NCBI GenBank assembly: GCA_032164295.1
Contig: JAJHTX010000001.1
Span: forward strand, 1-64,000
DNA from: Inonotus obliquus
Lineage: Eukaryota; Basidiomycota; Agaricomycetes; Hymenochaetales; Hymenochaetaceae
Direction: 5' to 3'
DNA length: 64,000 bases
Position numbers and translations under genes: made by a program. Each line of letters begins with the position of its first letter. The first letter of the stretch is position 1. Below are positions 12,500-23,199 of this stretch, piece after piece. The notes under the pieces were generated by a model, which saw only the letters and a program-made list of their open reading frames with translations, did no database searches and had not been told where the DNA came from.

Positions 12500-13405
12500 A
12501 TGGATAGCATGGCCCGAACGAGAATTTATGCGGCTGTAGCAGTTGAGTATCTTAGAGCCTACTGTGCCATTATTCGGGTCTCGAATGCAGTCCAAGATAC
12601 CCCATGACATACAAGTATAAGGAGTATAGTCCGGACCCCGCCGTACAGAACCCTCCCCATACTTCAGAGATAAAACTGGCTCAAGGCCGAGGAACTCACG
12701 GTAATTGTTCGTTATATGGTAGCTCCATGCGTGTTCTGGTCCAATGTCCGTGATGTTGATTATGCGTACGACTCCTAGAGTTCCTTTTGGATGGTACGCC
12801 CGCGACAACCCCCAGTGGAATCATGTAAAGACGCGGCGGGATGGTAATGAATCGAGGTGGAGCAGTCATGGCTCCGGTCGTGCTAAACAATATGGCGAAC
12901 AGTGTGTTGAAGTCTCGCGTAATCAACTTCGAACTCCTTACCTTTACATTATTAAGCTCGTCCCGTTTCTATTTGTTATCTCCCTGCACAGTTGGCACTT
13001 GCCAGCGATACAGGACATTCATTCCTACGGCCTTGATATGATTGGATGGATCGGGTTTGGCCAAATGCATTGACTTATGCAGGTCTGCGTCATATGTATC
13101 AGTCAGCTTGCTCGTAAACCAGCTCAAGCGTGCGCGGGAAGGAAAGAACTAGGGGAGAGAGAGAGGGCCGATTCAAACGATGCTCGTTGGTCGTGTTTGG
13201 GCGAAGGCATCCACGACCTTTCTCTTTGTCACGGACTTGATTCGGAGGACAGTCTAATCCTATCCGTACAAAGGAGAAAGGTCCATGTACGATGTCTATT
13301 TTTTTTCCGCTCCCGGCCCACACGAAACAGCTCGCACAATGCAATGGAAGCGCTGTCAAAAGCAAGGCTAAGGGATGGAGATTCCCGCAGGGGAGAAGTT
13401 ATGCT
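12500..13405 (-). pseudogene. Decayed Ppo dioxygenase remnant
   Basis: On the minus strand, segments in the same order as the intact Ppo genes can still be read: a stretch like the distal-His exon (LAFDSASIALCELFRV, with Cys in place of His), SYMDLSPLYG followed by stops and a frameshift, VRDKEKGRG, NVLYRWQVPTVQGD (proximal His changed to Gln), a YHPKGTLGVVRIINI block, YREFLGLEPV, and DYTPYTCMSWG then DCIRDPNNGTVG. Frames change repeatedly and stops occur, and the first two exons and the whole P450 half are missing. It cannot encode an active enzyme. It sits between copies 2 and 3 in the same orientation, so it is a former fourth member of the array. Confidence 0.87.
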
Positions 13406-14203
13406 ACCTTCCGCGCAAAGGGACGTGGCTCCTATCACTTACATACATCGCGACCCTCCCCTTCGAGTAGCCAAAAGCAAAATTCAGCTTTCCGACGACC
13501 CACCAATACTAGTGTCATTTCGCAGTCTATCGTCCCGTCGTTCTTTCCCCCCTCAACAGACACTGAACCGACGGAGCTCACATTACTCCGATCCAAGGTC
13601 CAAGGTACACACGAGGAGCGGGCGCATCATGCATCAGTACTACATAGTGTCGGATAGCAAGGCGCAACTTGGACCAAATGAAATAGCTGTCCAATCAGTG
13701 AATGCTGAAAGCTAAAAGTTTCCCAGCGGAGAACATCTAATCGATCGGTCACCATATACTTACACACATCCATACATCGGAAGCATGGGAAACCCGACGC
13801 ACCGCGAGCTTCTTATTTCAAAAATTTCAATCTTTCTTTCCTAATGACTCTGACCCAATGTTACATATGCATTACGTAATACGAATCTTTCAAACGGTAG
13901 GTCCAGCGGCGAACCACAAACAATCAATATTGATCCGCCTTATTCTTTCAACCAAATTCATAGGATCGGTGTACTCACGGTTTTGTAAAGTAGAATGTTT
14001 AGGGAAGGATGGATGGTTTTATCTTACTTTACTGACTTGATTGCTCTACTTTTCTTGGTTTGATCTATATAGATTCGAATAATACGATTCATTCGTAATA
14101 GAATCGCAACTAAATATGAATACACAAGAATATACGTACACCCTTCACTTTCATACATGTAGGAATTCCTCGTTCTGGATTGTATTGTCGTACCCGGGCC
14201 GAC
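13406..14203. other. Spacer between the decayed Ppo copy and Ppo copy 3
   Basis: About 800 bp. The exons that would precede the pseudogene (N-terminal part of a Ppo) are not recognisable here. The region next to copy 3 (13.85-14.2 kb) is AT-rich, as expected of a 3' flank. No supported gene. Confidence 0.5.
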
Positions 14204-17200
14204 CTACTCGTCATACTATAAACGAAGTACGATAATGGTTAGTCTAGTCGAATCGAGAAGAGAGCAAGTTGTGCGGAAGACGTACCACAAGCTGGAGAGA
14301 CCCAGGCCAAGGCGACGTATTACCTGTACTCGTCACATAAAGCCTATTCTCCGTCTAATAAAAGACACAAGAAACTTGTCAATACTCTCCCCCTCAACAA
14401 TGGCAAAAATGAAAGACTCACATCAAACTGCTTGATCCCAAATCCAGCACAAACACCCGCAGGAGGAGGTGCACGACGAACATTACGAAGACTAAAAACG
14501 ATTTTAACAGTTTCCGTTATTGTGTCTGGTGTAAGATCTACGCCTGGACAGATGTGCATTCCTGAACCTTGAAGTTGGGTTGCCGTTTTGGGACGCTTTG
14601 GGTCTATGGATGTGGGGTTTGGGAAGTCGTGCATCTACAATAATGAAGGAGACGGAAAATTCACAAGGTGAACCGAAATGGAAGTTAGAAGGAGGCGAGA
14701 CGTACGTTTTGATGCGCATTCTTATAACTCGCAAATAGCAAATCTCCCTTCTTAACCTGTAACGACTCAAACCCATCCCCTTGAGGAATCAAATCATCCT
14801 CTACAACAGATCTAAACAATCCAATAAACTGAGGGTGCAACCTCATGGCTTCTCTCACATATCCCTTCAACAACTCCCGTGCTTCAATATCTCCATCGTG
14901 CCATTTACTCAACTCGATTATATGTTGACGTTCTTTTGAACGTGATGGATCGAGGTAGAAGTCGATGACGTGTGCGGAAGCTTGAGCGTAATTCGCACAT
15001 GAGCCTACTGCTACTCCGATTACGTTTGCGACGAGTTCTCTGGTTGGACGACCAGAGGAGGCTAGTCGTGAAAGAAAGTCTGTGCGTTCCTTGTCATCCG
15101 GGAGTACGGCATCCTTGAGTATTTCGTGGAGCTTGCCGATGAGATTCTAAATCAAACAAGCAAAGAAAACGGTTTTCAGTATTGATGTGTTCAGAAGCGA
15201 GTGGGATGAACATACCGGAGCGGTACGAGCGTCTGCTAGACTCTTTTCGATGAGTCCGCTAACGATCTTCGAGAGTTGCAGTGCACCCGAGCGCAAAACC
15301 CATCCGTGCTCTGGCGCGATGTTTAAGAAGATGCAGGTGAAGAGGACACTGAACATATCAAAGACTTCTTGCTCTGTGAACAAACCATGCGGATTCTCTT
15401 TCGTCTTGAGCGGAATACCGCACTATTTGGGACGTAAACAGACTCATGTTAGTAAATTGGTCCTAGAACGAAGCTGATATGCTTACCAGCTTGTCTGACA
15501 CCCAATGCGCTGCGGAGACATTAATCACATCTCTAATAATATCCACATATGTCCCAGAGATACCCTCATACTTGAAGCTCTTTTCCTTCAACAACTTCTT
15601 CGTCGCGTCCCTATACCACTCCACAGCTTTATAATACGTGGCTTTATCCGGGAAAAGCGCATTCCAAGTCATTTTTCTATCGGTATCATGCTTCTTCTTG
15701 TCATCAAAGTTCAACATGAACCCATATCCATCCGTGAGCATCGTCATGTCCTGCGTATACGTCTGATGGAACTTTTCAAATTTGTCAAAGACGTAGCGAA
15801 TGCCCGTGAGTGTGCTAAGGATTTTGGGGATTGGTACGGGCTTGGGTCGATCGAAATTGTATCTGTCGGCCAGTCTGAGCTTGGTGAGGTTTTGCTTGGC
15901 CGCACAAGGAGTAAAGAAGGGAAAGAGGCCATAGACGTTGTCCTGAATAGACCCAACGGGAGTGGAGGGTAAGCGATAGTAAGATCCATGCCAATGCGAC
16001 TCACAGCAGGATAATGCCTCGGTAAATGACGCATGAGTAGCTTAGGCAGCGCGGCGCCAAATGCACCATTTTTGGGGTCACGCACACAGTCCTGGTAGCC
16101 CCACGGTGTAAGGTTATGAGGAGTATAATCCACCGTATAGAATCTATCGCCTCGAATAACGGTGATCACATCAGCCAAAAGCGCACGAGCCGTCGTGTAT
16201 CCGCAGCATAGACCGCTACCGGGTCCAAGCTTCAGACAGTCCTCCGCTTGTAGAGCAGGGTAGAGCTCAAGATGATCGACGTGTCCGTACAGTTGTCTCG
16301 CAGCATTGACGACTTCGGGAACTGAGGACCATTCTTCGAAGGAGGAGAATTGCTTGAGGCCGAGGAACTTGCGGAACTCGTTCATGGTGCAGCAACCCTG
16401 GGTGCGTGCTTGCTGGATGCCGACCATTTCGATACTGCGAAGAGCTGCGGGTGTACCTTGCGCACGGAACGCGCCTGCGGCGTTTTCAGTTGCGTCCTGT
16501 AGAATTTTGGCTAGGTCATCGTCAGAGAAAGTTCCATCCTCTTGACGCTCGAGACTTGATAACGGCATAGATCGGATCAGTGTCGTAGAGTGGTAATTCA
16601 AGGACAGACGCACCCTGCGAAAGTGCGTTTCTTCGGGTCAGGTTCTTGAGCGTTGAAAACCTCAGCTGCGGCAGCCCTCAAGTCTTCAAGTGTCACTTCA
16701 CTCGGCGCCTTACCCTTGAATACTTTGTCAAGTTCACCCTCCGTCCAAGCAATATCTTGTTGCGCCATCGTTGCATGCCAGGAATACACAATGCTAAACT
16801 CCGCGGAAGACTGCTTTCCTTGCCCACGCTCAATGACCTCGCCGGCTTTGGTTGTGATCGGATCAGAAGGATGCAAATCACATGGAATTCCGTCCCGGCC
16901 GAGGCCGAGGATCCCGGCTATGTAATCCCCAAGGACGAGGGATAAGAAGTGGCCGCAATTGACGAGACGAGCGGTCTGGAAGAGTTCTTCATCCTGCTGT
17001 GCACGGGCTTTCGGATCGGTGGGAAGAGGGTCAGTCCAGCGTCCACGCTCGTTAATTTTGAGCAGCGTGTCCGCTATGTACTACATCCAGACGTGAGCCA
17101 ACTAGATATTGCACCCGGAGAAAACGCACATTGTGGTTACGGTTAAAAAGGACGAGTAATGCATTCGCAGCGGGAGGAGCAAACTCCAGACGGTCCTCGC

Positions 17201-18094
17201 TGAACGTGTCTGGGTAAAGGAGACCACGGCCTTTCTCCTTGTCACGCACTTGGTCTTGGGTGAGTTGGTTAAATCCATACAAAGGAGAAAGGTCTAGGTA
17301 GGAGGATGTATTATTCTTCGTCCAGTCCAGGGGGTCCGTGCGGAAGATGGAGACTGTCACCAAGGATGCGAAAGCAAAGAAGAGGGAGGAGTTCCCCCCA
17401 GGGTGCGGTTGAAACTAGAAAAGAGTGAGTAAGCATTGCTCTGTTGAGCCTCAGATGAGTGGCACGTACGTTGCGAGCTTTCAGGAGCAAATCGAATACA
17501 AGACCAGGATCCGGGAGCGTGTTTGCAGGTAGAGGGTGTTTGCCATGAACGGAACGCGTGTACTTTGTGCCAGCCTTACCGAGCTCCGGAATAAACGGGT
17601 TATTTCCGCTACCATCTGCCGAACGGAATTGATATTCCTGACCAAGGAATGTCTGAGGTGGGTGGTGAAAAGTGTTGTACAGGACCGCAATAGCCTCGTT
17701 ATTTAGACAAGATTGAAGAGGACCATGGGGGAGACGGGTGATTGCAGAAAGAGCTGAGGTGAAAATGCCTTTACGGTCGTCAATAGCGCCTTTGTTGATG
17801 ATAGCATCAATGGCGGCAGCTGGGGCGTTGGGATCAGTGATGAGTGGGCGTCGACCAACGGCTTCTTGGGCGTTGGCTATGAGGGTGTAGAGACGCGAGT
17901 GTGCATCGTCGCCTCCGCTGGCCCCTGCGGTTGCAAGGACTTGATAGTCGTAGCGGCCATCTGGAGCGTTGGGTAGAGAACGGTGAGCAAGGTGGACGAG
18001 CTCTGCGTCAGTCTGTGAGGAGTAAGTAAGAGGAGTGTTAGAGACTACTTACGACGAGGATAGACTGAGTGAGATCTACGAGTGGATTGGCCAT
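14204..18094 (-). CDS. ppo: Ppo-type dioxygenase / P450 fusion, copy 3, distal His replaced
   Basis: Third complete Ppo gene, eleven exons and about 1,085 residues. It starts MANPLVDLTQSILV at 18094 and ends in a tiny exon YDE-stop at 14204. The reading frame is open through all exons and the splice sites look normal, so it is not a pseudogene by structure. The P450 half is intact: NYAQ in the I helix, ExxR in EAMRLHPQF, Cys in MHICPGV (14548-14550). The dioxygenase half keeps the catalytic Tyr and proximal His (VYSWHAT, 16775-16786, with Ser for the usual Arg between them) and LYPALQAEDC. However, the segment aligned with VTHSLFRT/VTHSIFRT of copies 1 and 2 reads VTVSIFRT, so the distal heme His is Val (codon 17352-17354). 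From the mechanism known for this family, that should damage or change dioxygenase activity. Its job could be to process hydroperoxides made by the other copies; that is inference. Confidence 0.88.
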
Positions 18095-18351
18095 GGTGGA
18101 TGAGAGGGATGGATGGTATTATATCATCCATGGTAAGGTTTGACAGAGACGTCGAGTAGACCAAGGACGTCTGTTGCACGTGACTTAATTGACAAAATGG
18201 CACTGGGCGAGTTTACTGCGTCGTACTCCGGCTCTATCTCCGTATATGCATGTGCAAAGGACTCGTCACTCCGACCGTTTCAAAGCCTTTACCCCCGCTA
18301 TTGCCAGTAATACTATGCATATAAAGCACGTATCCATACAGTACACTACTT
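18095..18351. promoter_or_regulatory. Shared divergent promoter, Ppo copy 3 / DPBB protein
   Basis: Only 257 bp separate the start codons of Ppo copy 3 (minus) and the secreted DPBB protein (plus). A TATAATA-like element lies on the minus strand around 18117-18124, close to the Ppo start, and a TATAAA at 18320-18325 lies about 27 bp before the DPBB start codon. The short distance makes co-regulation possible; this is inference. Confidence 0.5.
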
Positions 18352-19091
18352 ATGTTCTCTATTATCATACCCGCTCTCCTCTTCTCTTCCTCTGTATCAG
18401 CTCAGTCATTCACCAACGCCAAGTTCACTTTCTATCAGCCAGCAGTCGGAACGTTGAGTACATCTCTTTGTAATCCCTCTACTCTACCCGTTCACACTCT
18501 TTTCTAGTGGTTCATGCGGAGACGTCAGTAGCAACGACAGCCCAGTAATGTCTCTTCTTACCCTATACCTGAATATTCACTTATTCACTCATCATAGACT
18601 GTCGCATTGAACGAAGCCGTACGTACTTCTCTCCTTCTTGTATAACATATCCGTCTAATCCTCAACTCTAGCAATACAATGAGATAGGAGATCCATGTAA
18701 CATGGCCATATCTATAACCTACAACGGTAAAACTGTCGATGCCACCATTAAAGACAAGGTACCTCTATCCCTCACTCTTCCTCTTCGTCCTTTTATTCAA
18801 TGCTACTAGTGCCCTGGATGTCCACATGGCGGCCTGGACTTGTCAGAAGGTCTTTTCGGCCAGCTTGAAAACTTGGATGTAGGCGTGATCTATGGTCAAT
18901 GGGCTTTCAAAGATACTGCACCGGGTCAAGTCCCTCAACAGACTGAATCTGCACCTGGAGGTGTTCCTCCTCAGCCAACCGATTCCGTACCAGGAGCCCC
19001 ACCTCAACCTAACCCTTCTGAGTCAGCACCAGGTCAAGTCCCGCCCCCTCCCGCCCAAACCGACAGTAATACTTGCACTTGCGCAACTTAA
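18352..19091 (+). CDS. Secreted double-psi beta-barrel (RlpA/barwin-like) protein with Pro-rich tail
   Basis: Five exons join in frame from ATG 18352 to TAA 19091, giving about 150 residues. The N-terminus MFSIIIPALLFSSSVSAQS is a classic signal peptide. The mature part reads TNAKFTFYQPAVGTGSCG, then ALNEAQYNE, DPCNMAISITYNGKT, VDATIKDKCPGCPHGGLDLS and GVIYGQWAF: the pattern of single-domain double-psi beta-barrel proteins (expansin/cerato-ulmin-barwin superfamily, RlpA-like). It lacks a carbohydrate-binding module. The C-terminal 50 residues or so are an irregular repeat built on (S)APGQVPPQPT-like units and end in TCTCAT. Such proteins are numerous and secreted in Agaricomycetes, and some are discussed as effectors in plant-associated species; its function here is unknown. 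It diverges from Ppo copy 3. Confidence 0.85.
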
Positions 19092-19594
19092 TAACCTTAT
19101 GTATCTCTTACATATATGTGCATAATGCGAATCGCGAGACTCTGCGAGTTTCGTCCCTACCTTCCGGAATACCCGCCTAGTCCGTCCCTACCGAATTTCT
19201 CTCCCGTTACGAGCATCGCGCCCTTGACTGCTCACAAGCATGCTTCATACGCTCTCCCTTTCACTTTCTTCTCATACCACATAAAATACACATCAATGTC
19301 TAGAGCTTGTAACTACTGTACACGCATAAAGATAGCATCAGCAGAACTTAAAATATAGGTAAGAAAAAACGAAGCCGAAGGAAAGGGAGTGGTCATATGT
19401 ATAAGAAAGGCGGGAAAGCACGCGAAATCATCGAGCATCAGCATTAATCAAACGGCAAGGGTCAGAAACGCAGACAATCAGAGTCGAGCAGAGCATGAGC
19501 ACGAGGACAACACATACGTCGAAAGCGAAACACACGCAACGGGGGGATTAACGGAAAAGAGATTTAAAAAAAGACCTTCAGCAAACAACATCAC
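19092..19594. other. Convergent 3' region between DPBB gene and SNF1
   Basis: About 500 bp of 3' flanks of two convergent genes, with purine-rich stretches (19360-19580). Open frames here have no recognised domain. Confidence 0.5.
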
Positions 19595-21733
19595 TCATCG
19601 TGCATCCTCCGCTCCACCCGCAAGGTCTAAAATCAACTTGCAAGCAACGTCCATGAAGATGTACGGGCTCACAACCGTTTCTTCTTTCGCTTGTATCTCC
19701 GTACCAGGGTACAGACTCCCAGTCTCACTGGGACACGCGCTCCCTCCTGCGCTTGCATTCCCTCCACCAGACCCACTAGGCTGAATTAAAGTGGCCATAT
19801 CAAACTTCCCCGCTCCTGGTTCCGTACTCGCCCGATAAGACCGTTTGTGATGAAAGTCGACGAGGTAGTTGTCTCCATCGACGTAATACAGTTGAATGTT
19901 CATGAGCACGACTACGTCGTCCTGCCTTGCGCGTGTTTCGACAAAGTAGACGGAAGATGCAGCACGCAGGTCTACTCGGTTGTCGAATTCCCTTGCTCGC
20001 TCGATATGCACATGGTGATGTCCATTCGCTTCTCCACCACTTCGTTCTCTCGCCTTCGGATGCGACGCACACAGTCCACCGAGATCTTTCTTCTCCTTCC
20101 ATTCCATCCCGAGGGATTTCAGAGAAGCGTAGATGGCTGACATAACCTCCATTGGCGGACTCCTGCTTCGGATCCCAAAATGCCATCTCGTTCGATGCTG
20201 CTTCTTCTCCTTCACACCCGCACCACGCTTTGCCAGGGCATACCGGTCCAGATGATGGGGCTGCGGCAGAGCAGCTTCTCGTTCTCCTCCAGGCAAAGAA
20301 CTGTTAAGAACAGCAAAGTTGCTCTCCTCGGACTGGGCTGCGGGTGTGGAGAAGTCCACCGTGCCTTCGTCGTCGTCTGCCTCTTCTTCATCACCGATGA
20401 ACTCGGATTCGAAAGGGTTAGGTTCGAATTCAGGGTTACCGGACGGGGAGAGTGCGTTTGGAGAGAGCATGTTCCGAGGCTAAAAAAAAGAATAAGCAGC
20501 CTAGACTCGAAGAGGAAGGAGGATTGCTTACGTCTAAAGCAGCCAATTGAGCTTCTCGTTCCTGGTCCTCAAACTCTGCGAGGTCCCTTCCTTTACGTCG
20601 CTTGTCCCGAAGCAGCAAGTACGCAACTTTAACGGCATTTCCCTGCGGTCCATCCTCTCGCCGCAGCGCCTCCCACACTTCATCAGCCGTCACTCCCTCC
20701 AGCCGCGTTGCCAGCTCTCCCACAACATCTTCTTCCATCCGGCCCAGTCCTTCCAGGATCTCAAAGTCTAACTGTTTTGGTGGAGCGACGAGCGAAGACA
20801 ACGTGCCAAGCACGGGGCCGGGTGGGGGAGGAAGAGGTGTAAGATAACGGGGAAGTTCCGGCGTGAACCATGCGTGTGTCATGATGTCTGCGATCGTCAG
20901 TCTTTTTACTGGGTCGACGTGTAGCATACCAATGATGAGCGATTTTGCGTCATGTGATAGATGATTGGGTAGCAAGTATTCGCCTTGAGCAATCGACCTG
21001 AATAGCTGTCCCACATCTTCGTTCTCGAACGGCAGTCGCCCACAGAGCATCACATAGAGAATCACGCCGCTGCTCCATACGTCGACTTCTGGGCCTGTAT
21101 ACAGCGCACCACGGATGACCTCAGGGGCAGCATAGTTTGGACTTCCACAACTTGTTTTGAGAAAATCTCCGTCTTTGATCTCGTTCGAGAGACCAAAGTC
21201 TGCAATCTTCACATTGAGATCATCATCAAGTAGGATGTTCTCGGGCTTGAGGTCCCGATGGACGATCTTCAGTCGGTGACTATAATCAATGCCCGAGATC
21301 ATTTGCTGAAAGAATCGCCGCGCCTGCGACTCGGGCATGCGTCCTTTATCGACGATGTATCTAAACAGTTCACCACCTGCATATTCGAGAACGATGATGA
21401 TATCCGTTGGCGTCGATATAACTTCGTAAAGCTTTATGATGTGTGGGTGTCGGAGCATGCGCATGTAGTCTATTTCACGCTGTACGCGAGTCTTTGTGCG
21501 CGATGCGATGATTGCATCCTTTGATAAGAACTTCATCGCTACCTTCTGACCCGTGATGGTATGGTAGGCCACTGGGAGGTAATCCTTGATGGTAAATCAC
21601 GGGCGATCACGACGACCAGAACTGCAGACGTACTTTTGACCTTCCCAAAGGTACCTTCTGCGATTTCATCAACGACCTTGTACTCGCCGAGCTTTGAAGG
21701 CGGGAACGCCTCTGCAGAGTTGTCGCTCGGCAT
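19595..21733 (-). CDS. SNF1: SNF1/AMPK catalytic alpha subunit (Ser/Thr kinase)
   Basis: Energy-sensing kinase that drives use of non-glucose carbon sources. Three exons: MPSDNSAEAFPPSK...GTFGKVK (start 21733), a large kinase exon, and a C-terminal exon starting PRNMLSPNA. Visible: glycine loop GTFGKVK, VAMKFLSK lysine, HRDLKPEN, DFGLSNE, activation loop LKTSCGSPNYAAPE with the Thr phosphorylated by upstream kinases, and a GCGSPNY-type SNF1 signature. After the kinase domain comes a UBA-like autoinhibitory region (PKQLDFEILEGLG... VTADEVWEAL), and at the C-terminus an adenylate-sensor/KA1-like domain (WHFGIRSRSPPMEVMSAIY, YLVDFHHKRSYR). About 680 residues, close to the family norm. It is divergent from histone H3. 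Confidence 0.95.
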
Positions 21734-22065
21734 CGTGGGCAGAGCGTACAAGGGCGGAAAGTCAGGATGCGTTGTAGGAGAAGGGTAGGAACAAGAGACG
21801 AAGAGCTTCCACTCCAGGCCAGACTGAGCTGAGGAGTGATTTGTCACATGTAAACGCGTGACAATCTGTGACAAAATCTACACGTGATATAGCCGATGAG
21901 TATAGTTCTTTTTCCCACGATAAGAATGTCCCAAAGGGGAGATGTCACTACTCTCTTGTCCTTTGTCTTCCGCTCTCATCAACGAATCGTCGTCGTCGTC
22001 GCCGTCAACAACACCAACTTATCCCTCGCTCAACAGCAGCTCTATCGTATTAACCCAACTTTCCA
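21734..22065. promoter_or_regulatory. Divergent promoter, SNF1 / histone H3
   Basis: A 332-bp region between the two start codons. At 21839-21888 there is a cluster of related words: TGTCACAT, an ACGCGT (21854-21859, an MCB-type motif), GTGACA, TGTGACA, and CACGTG. ACGCGT is the core site of the G1/S factor MBF in ascomycete yeasts, which would suit an S-phase histone gene; that link is inference here. Confidence 0.45.
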
Positions 22066-22845
<780 letters not shown>

Positions 22846-23199
22846 ATACAAATGCAGGAGTTCTTTTCTCTACATGCTATGGTCGTATACCACCTTGGCT
22901 TGATTTCTTGGTATGGCCACTGGCGTACATTGTCTTCGTCCAGTCCCGCCTTTGCTATTATTTAGTCTCGAGTCTGTGTATCATGTAATATTTGTCGCCG
23001 GGTCTGATAGACCGTCTGAGATTGATCCTTATGTGACCCGCTTCGATTATGCCCCTGCTTACTACAGATGTTGGTCTGAAAAATGATATGATTATGCCTC
23101 GAAGGTTACATGTTGTGTATTTATGTGGAAGTTACGGTATCATACCATCAAGAAGGAATGCTTCAAAGCAAAGTAAGCAGAAGTGGTCTACGACGCGAT
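22846..23199. other. Convergent 3' region, histone H3 / CPT1
   Basis: About 350 bp of T-rich 3' flank. No gene or repeat seen. Confidence 0.5.
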
